DNA of 64,000 bases from JANNSX01 sp046348995 (GTDB taxonomy: Bacteria > Pseudomonadota > Alphaproteobacteria > Rhizobiales > Hyphomicrobiaceae), in the NCBI GenBank assembly GCA_046348995.1, contig JAXMDB010000009.1:196426-260425 (forward strand), in the 5' to 3' direction. The notes under the pieces are model-generated. The model did no database searches. It had not been told where the DNA came from and worked only from the letters and a program-made list of their open reading frames with translations. The position numbers and the translations under genes are program-made. Of the stretch, positions 62,591 through 64,000 are shown in pieces. Numbering within the stretch: the stretch's first letter is position 1; every line of letters starts with the position of its first letter.

Positions 62591-63418
62591 ATGCGCATTG
62601 TCGACCCTCGGGCCCGCCTCATGTATCTCCTTCGCATTCTCAACAACGCGTTCGCCATCTCGGTCGAGATCGGCCTCGTCGTGGCTGTCGCCTGGCTCGG
62701 CTACGCTTGGCCGCTCGGGCTCGCGGTCGTCACCGTGCTCGTCTCGCTCGGGCTCGGGGTGTATCTCGAAATAGCGCGGTTGACCTACGAGCTGCCGTTC
62801 TACTTCCGCAAGATCGGCAAGCTCCGGCGGCTGGGGGCGACGCTGCTGGCGACTGGCGAGGCCATATTCAAAGCGCTCGTCGCCGGTCTCGTCGCGCTGA
62901 TCACGTTCTCGGGCACCGATACGGCACGGCTCGGCACGATCGCGGCCGTCTTCGGCATCATCATCTTCGCGGGGGCCGGCGTGCTGAGGCGCCTCTCCAT
63001 CAGCTTCGGCGCGGTACCGGCCCGGTGGGGCTATTTCCGTCTGGCCGCGCCGTTGGGCGTGCTTTATTCGCTCGTCCTGTCGCTTTGGCCGGCCGAGAGC
63101 CTCACGACGATCGGCTACGAGATCCTGAACCTGCCTGAGCGGCCGACTCTCGAAAAGGCGAGCGAGCTTCTCTTCGTGCTGAAGCAGAAATTCGACGAGT
63201 TGATCGTCTCCGTGCTCTCGCTGGTGTTGCATGCGGACTTGGCACGGATCGCCGGCGCACTCCTCAGCGTCAACGTGCTGACCGGATTCGTGTTGGCGCT
63301 CTATGCGGTGGCTGTTTCCGAGATCGGGCGGATGATCGAGGAGAGCGGGCCTGGCAAGGCGCAGGAGCCATCACCGACCTCGCTGACGAAAACTGGGCAT
63401 GAGCCGCGGCTGCCTTAG
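62591..63418 (+). CDS. Membrane protein of unknown function
   Basis: 275 residues from ATG 62591 (MRIVDPRARLMYLLRIL); ATG 62621 is a possible shorter start. The frame is open far upstream, but that region is the antisense of mazG. Hydrophobic helices appear at about residues 17-60, 85-125, 140-165 and 220-255, separated by basic loops (RKIGKLRRL). I recognise no family motif. Divergent from mazG with 108 bases between, and convergent with the partial methyltransferase with a short overlap of the stop codons. Confidence 0.7.
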   Translation: MRIVDPRARLMYLLRILNNAFAISVEIGLVVAVAWLGYAWPLGLAVVTVLVSLGLGVYLEIARLTYELPFYFRKIGKLRRLGATLLATGEAIFKALVAGLVALITFSGTDTARLGTIAAVFGIIIFAGAGVLRRLSISFGAVPARWGYFRLAAPLGVLYSLVLSLWPAESLTTIGYEILNLPERPTLEKASELLFVLKQKFDELIVSVLSLVLHADLARIAGALLSVNVLTGFVLALYAVAVSEIGRMIEESGPGKAQEPSPTSLTKTGHEPRLP

Positions 63419-64000
63419 GGCTTGCGGCAGATGACCTGGATCGGGTGGGTTCGGCCTTCGGCGATGTTGCGGGCCGCGTTCTCGCCTTTGATCGCCGCCT
63501 CCTTGCCGAGAAGGATATGCACACCGAAGGCGGGAAGGGCGCCCTTGGCGCGGAGCTCGGCTGCCCGGTGATAGCCCGCGAGGTATCCCGGCCCGGTGTC
63601 GGTCACCTGTATGTCAACAAATCCCGCGCGGCCCAGCGCTGCGGCCGTCTCAGCCGGTGTGAGGAGATAGGAGCCACTGCCGTCCTCCGACCAGGGCACC
63701 GGGAAGTGCGGGCTGCCCGAGGGGCCGAGCCCATGTTCGGTCAGCGCGAAGAAGGCGCCGGGCTTCAGCACGCGACAGGCCTCGCCGAAGAATCCGGCAC
63801 GATCGGCGACATTCATCGTCACGTGCTGGGCATAGCCGCCGTCGAAGGCCGCGTCGCCGAAGGGCAAGCGGTGCCCGTCCCCGAGGCGAATGTCGACGCG
63901 GTCGTCGAGCTTCACGAGCGCCGTCAGCTTATTGGCGGCGTCGACAAAGGGAGGCGTGATGTCGATGCCGCTGACCCTGCAGCCGAACCGCTTGGCGAGG
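63415..64000 (-). CDS. Class I SAM-dependent methyltransferase (partial, N-terminus outside window)
   Basis: The reading frame is open from the stop at 63415 to the window edge, giving about 194 residues. Visible parts are LAKRFGCRVSGIDITPPFV (post-motif I acidic strand), DIRLGDGHRLPFGDAAFDG (motif II/III), QHVTMNVADRAGFFGEACRVLKPGAFFALTEH, the typical UbiE/Methyltransf_11 layout of sarcosine/dimethylglycine or sterol-type methyltransferases. Motif I lies beyond 64000. A GTG at 63915 is in frame but would cut the cofactor domain and is not a likely start. The substrate is unknown. Confidence 0.88.
   Translation of the reverse strand, partial: LAKRFGCRVSGIDITPPFVDAANKLTALVKLDDRVDIRLGDGHRLPFGDAAFDGGYAQHVTMNVADRAGFFGEACRVLKPGAFFALTEHGLGPSGSPHFPVPWSEDGSGSYLLTPAETAAALGRAGFVDIQVTDTGPGYLAGYHRAAELRAKGALPAFGVHILLGKEAAIKGENAARNIAEGRTHPIQVICRKP

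Noticed and set aside
62483..63232. Long N-terminal extension of mazG
   Set aside because: It lies antisense to the membrane protein gene. Family length and the MTDAPKKK start fit ATG 62482.

Overview
The window is a gene-dense, G+C-rich (about two thirds by eye) stretch of bacterial chromosome. It most likely comes from an alphaproteobacterium of the order Hyphomicrobiales (Rhizobiales). The evidence is a set of gene groups I recognise from that order: a 47-residue aa3-oxidase subunit IV gene just ahead of a split pntAA-pntAB-pntB transhydrogenase; fabD-fabG-acpP-fabF-mltG-yicC-gmk; ntrY-ntrX-(aminotransferase)-hfq-hflX-mazG; a long-chain polyprenyl diphosphate synthase next to a DUF2007 gene and a tRNA methyltransferase; and guaB-MAPEG-rsmB followed at a distance by guaA. 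I see no insertion sequence, integrase, phage structural module or CRISPR array. The only RNA gene I can place is one tRNA-Ser(UGA). The species cannot be named from this window alone. Layout: 1-6.9 kb holds a partial DEAD-box helicase, katG and the transhydrogenase operon. 7-17.4 kb is mostly minus strand: a barrel/S74 surface protein, carA-chaN, a Tat-exported phosphoesterase, an SBP56-DUF4242-membrane-protein group, an orphan Tdi1-like immunity protein and polyprenyl synthase. 17.5-24.2 kb starts with core genes (DUF2007, trmN6-like, S49 protease, glyQ) interrupted by accessory genes: a secreted caspase-fold protein with a C-terminal glycan-binding-like domain, a VanX-like dipeptidase, a small secreted protein and a lone TIR protein. 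glyS does not follow glyQ. 24.2-32.6 kb covers fatty-acid synthesis, cell-wall and nucleotide genes, and lpdA. 32.7-42 kb is catabolic or accessory: an orphan sugar-type binding protein, acyl-CoA dehydrogenase, CoA-ester lyase, a glutamine-synthetase-like ligase, an AI-2E permease fused to soluble sensory domains, and an M20 hydrolase paired with an Asp/Glu-racemase-fold enzyme. 42-48.6 kb holds tRNA-Ser, rlpA, a D,D-carboxypeptidase, guaB, MAPEG, rsmB and tspO. 48.8-53.2 kb is the most unusual locus: two D-Ala-D-Ala-ligase-like ATP-grasp enzymes followed by one 760-residue protein built as acetyltransferase, histone-deacetylase-like amidohydrolase, acetyltransferase. 53.3-64 kb contains guaA, ntrYX, D-amino-acid aminotransferase, hfq, hflX, mazG, an unknown membrane protein and a partial methyltransferase. 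Functionally, the core genes cover redox balance (PntAB, KatG, Lpd), nucleotide synthesis (carA, guaA, guaB, gmk), type II fatty-acid synthesis, peptidoglycan maturation (MltG, RlpA, Dac, VanX-like) and nitrogen/redox signalling (NtrYX). The best candidate for an undescribed system is the ATP-grasp pair plus GNAT-HDAC-GNAT protein. It looks like a small pathway that ligates a peptide-like or amino-acid product and then acetylates and deacetylates it. The caspase/glycan-binding protein coupled to a VanX-like peptidase and the barrel-S74 protein come next.
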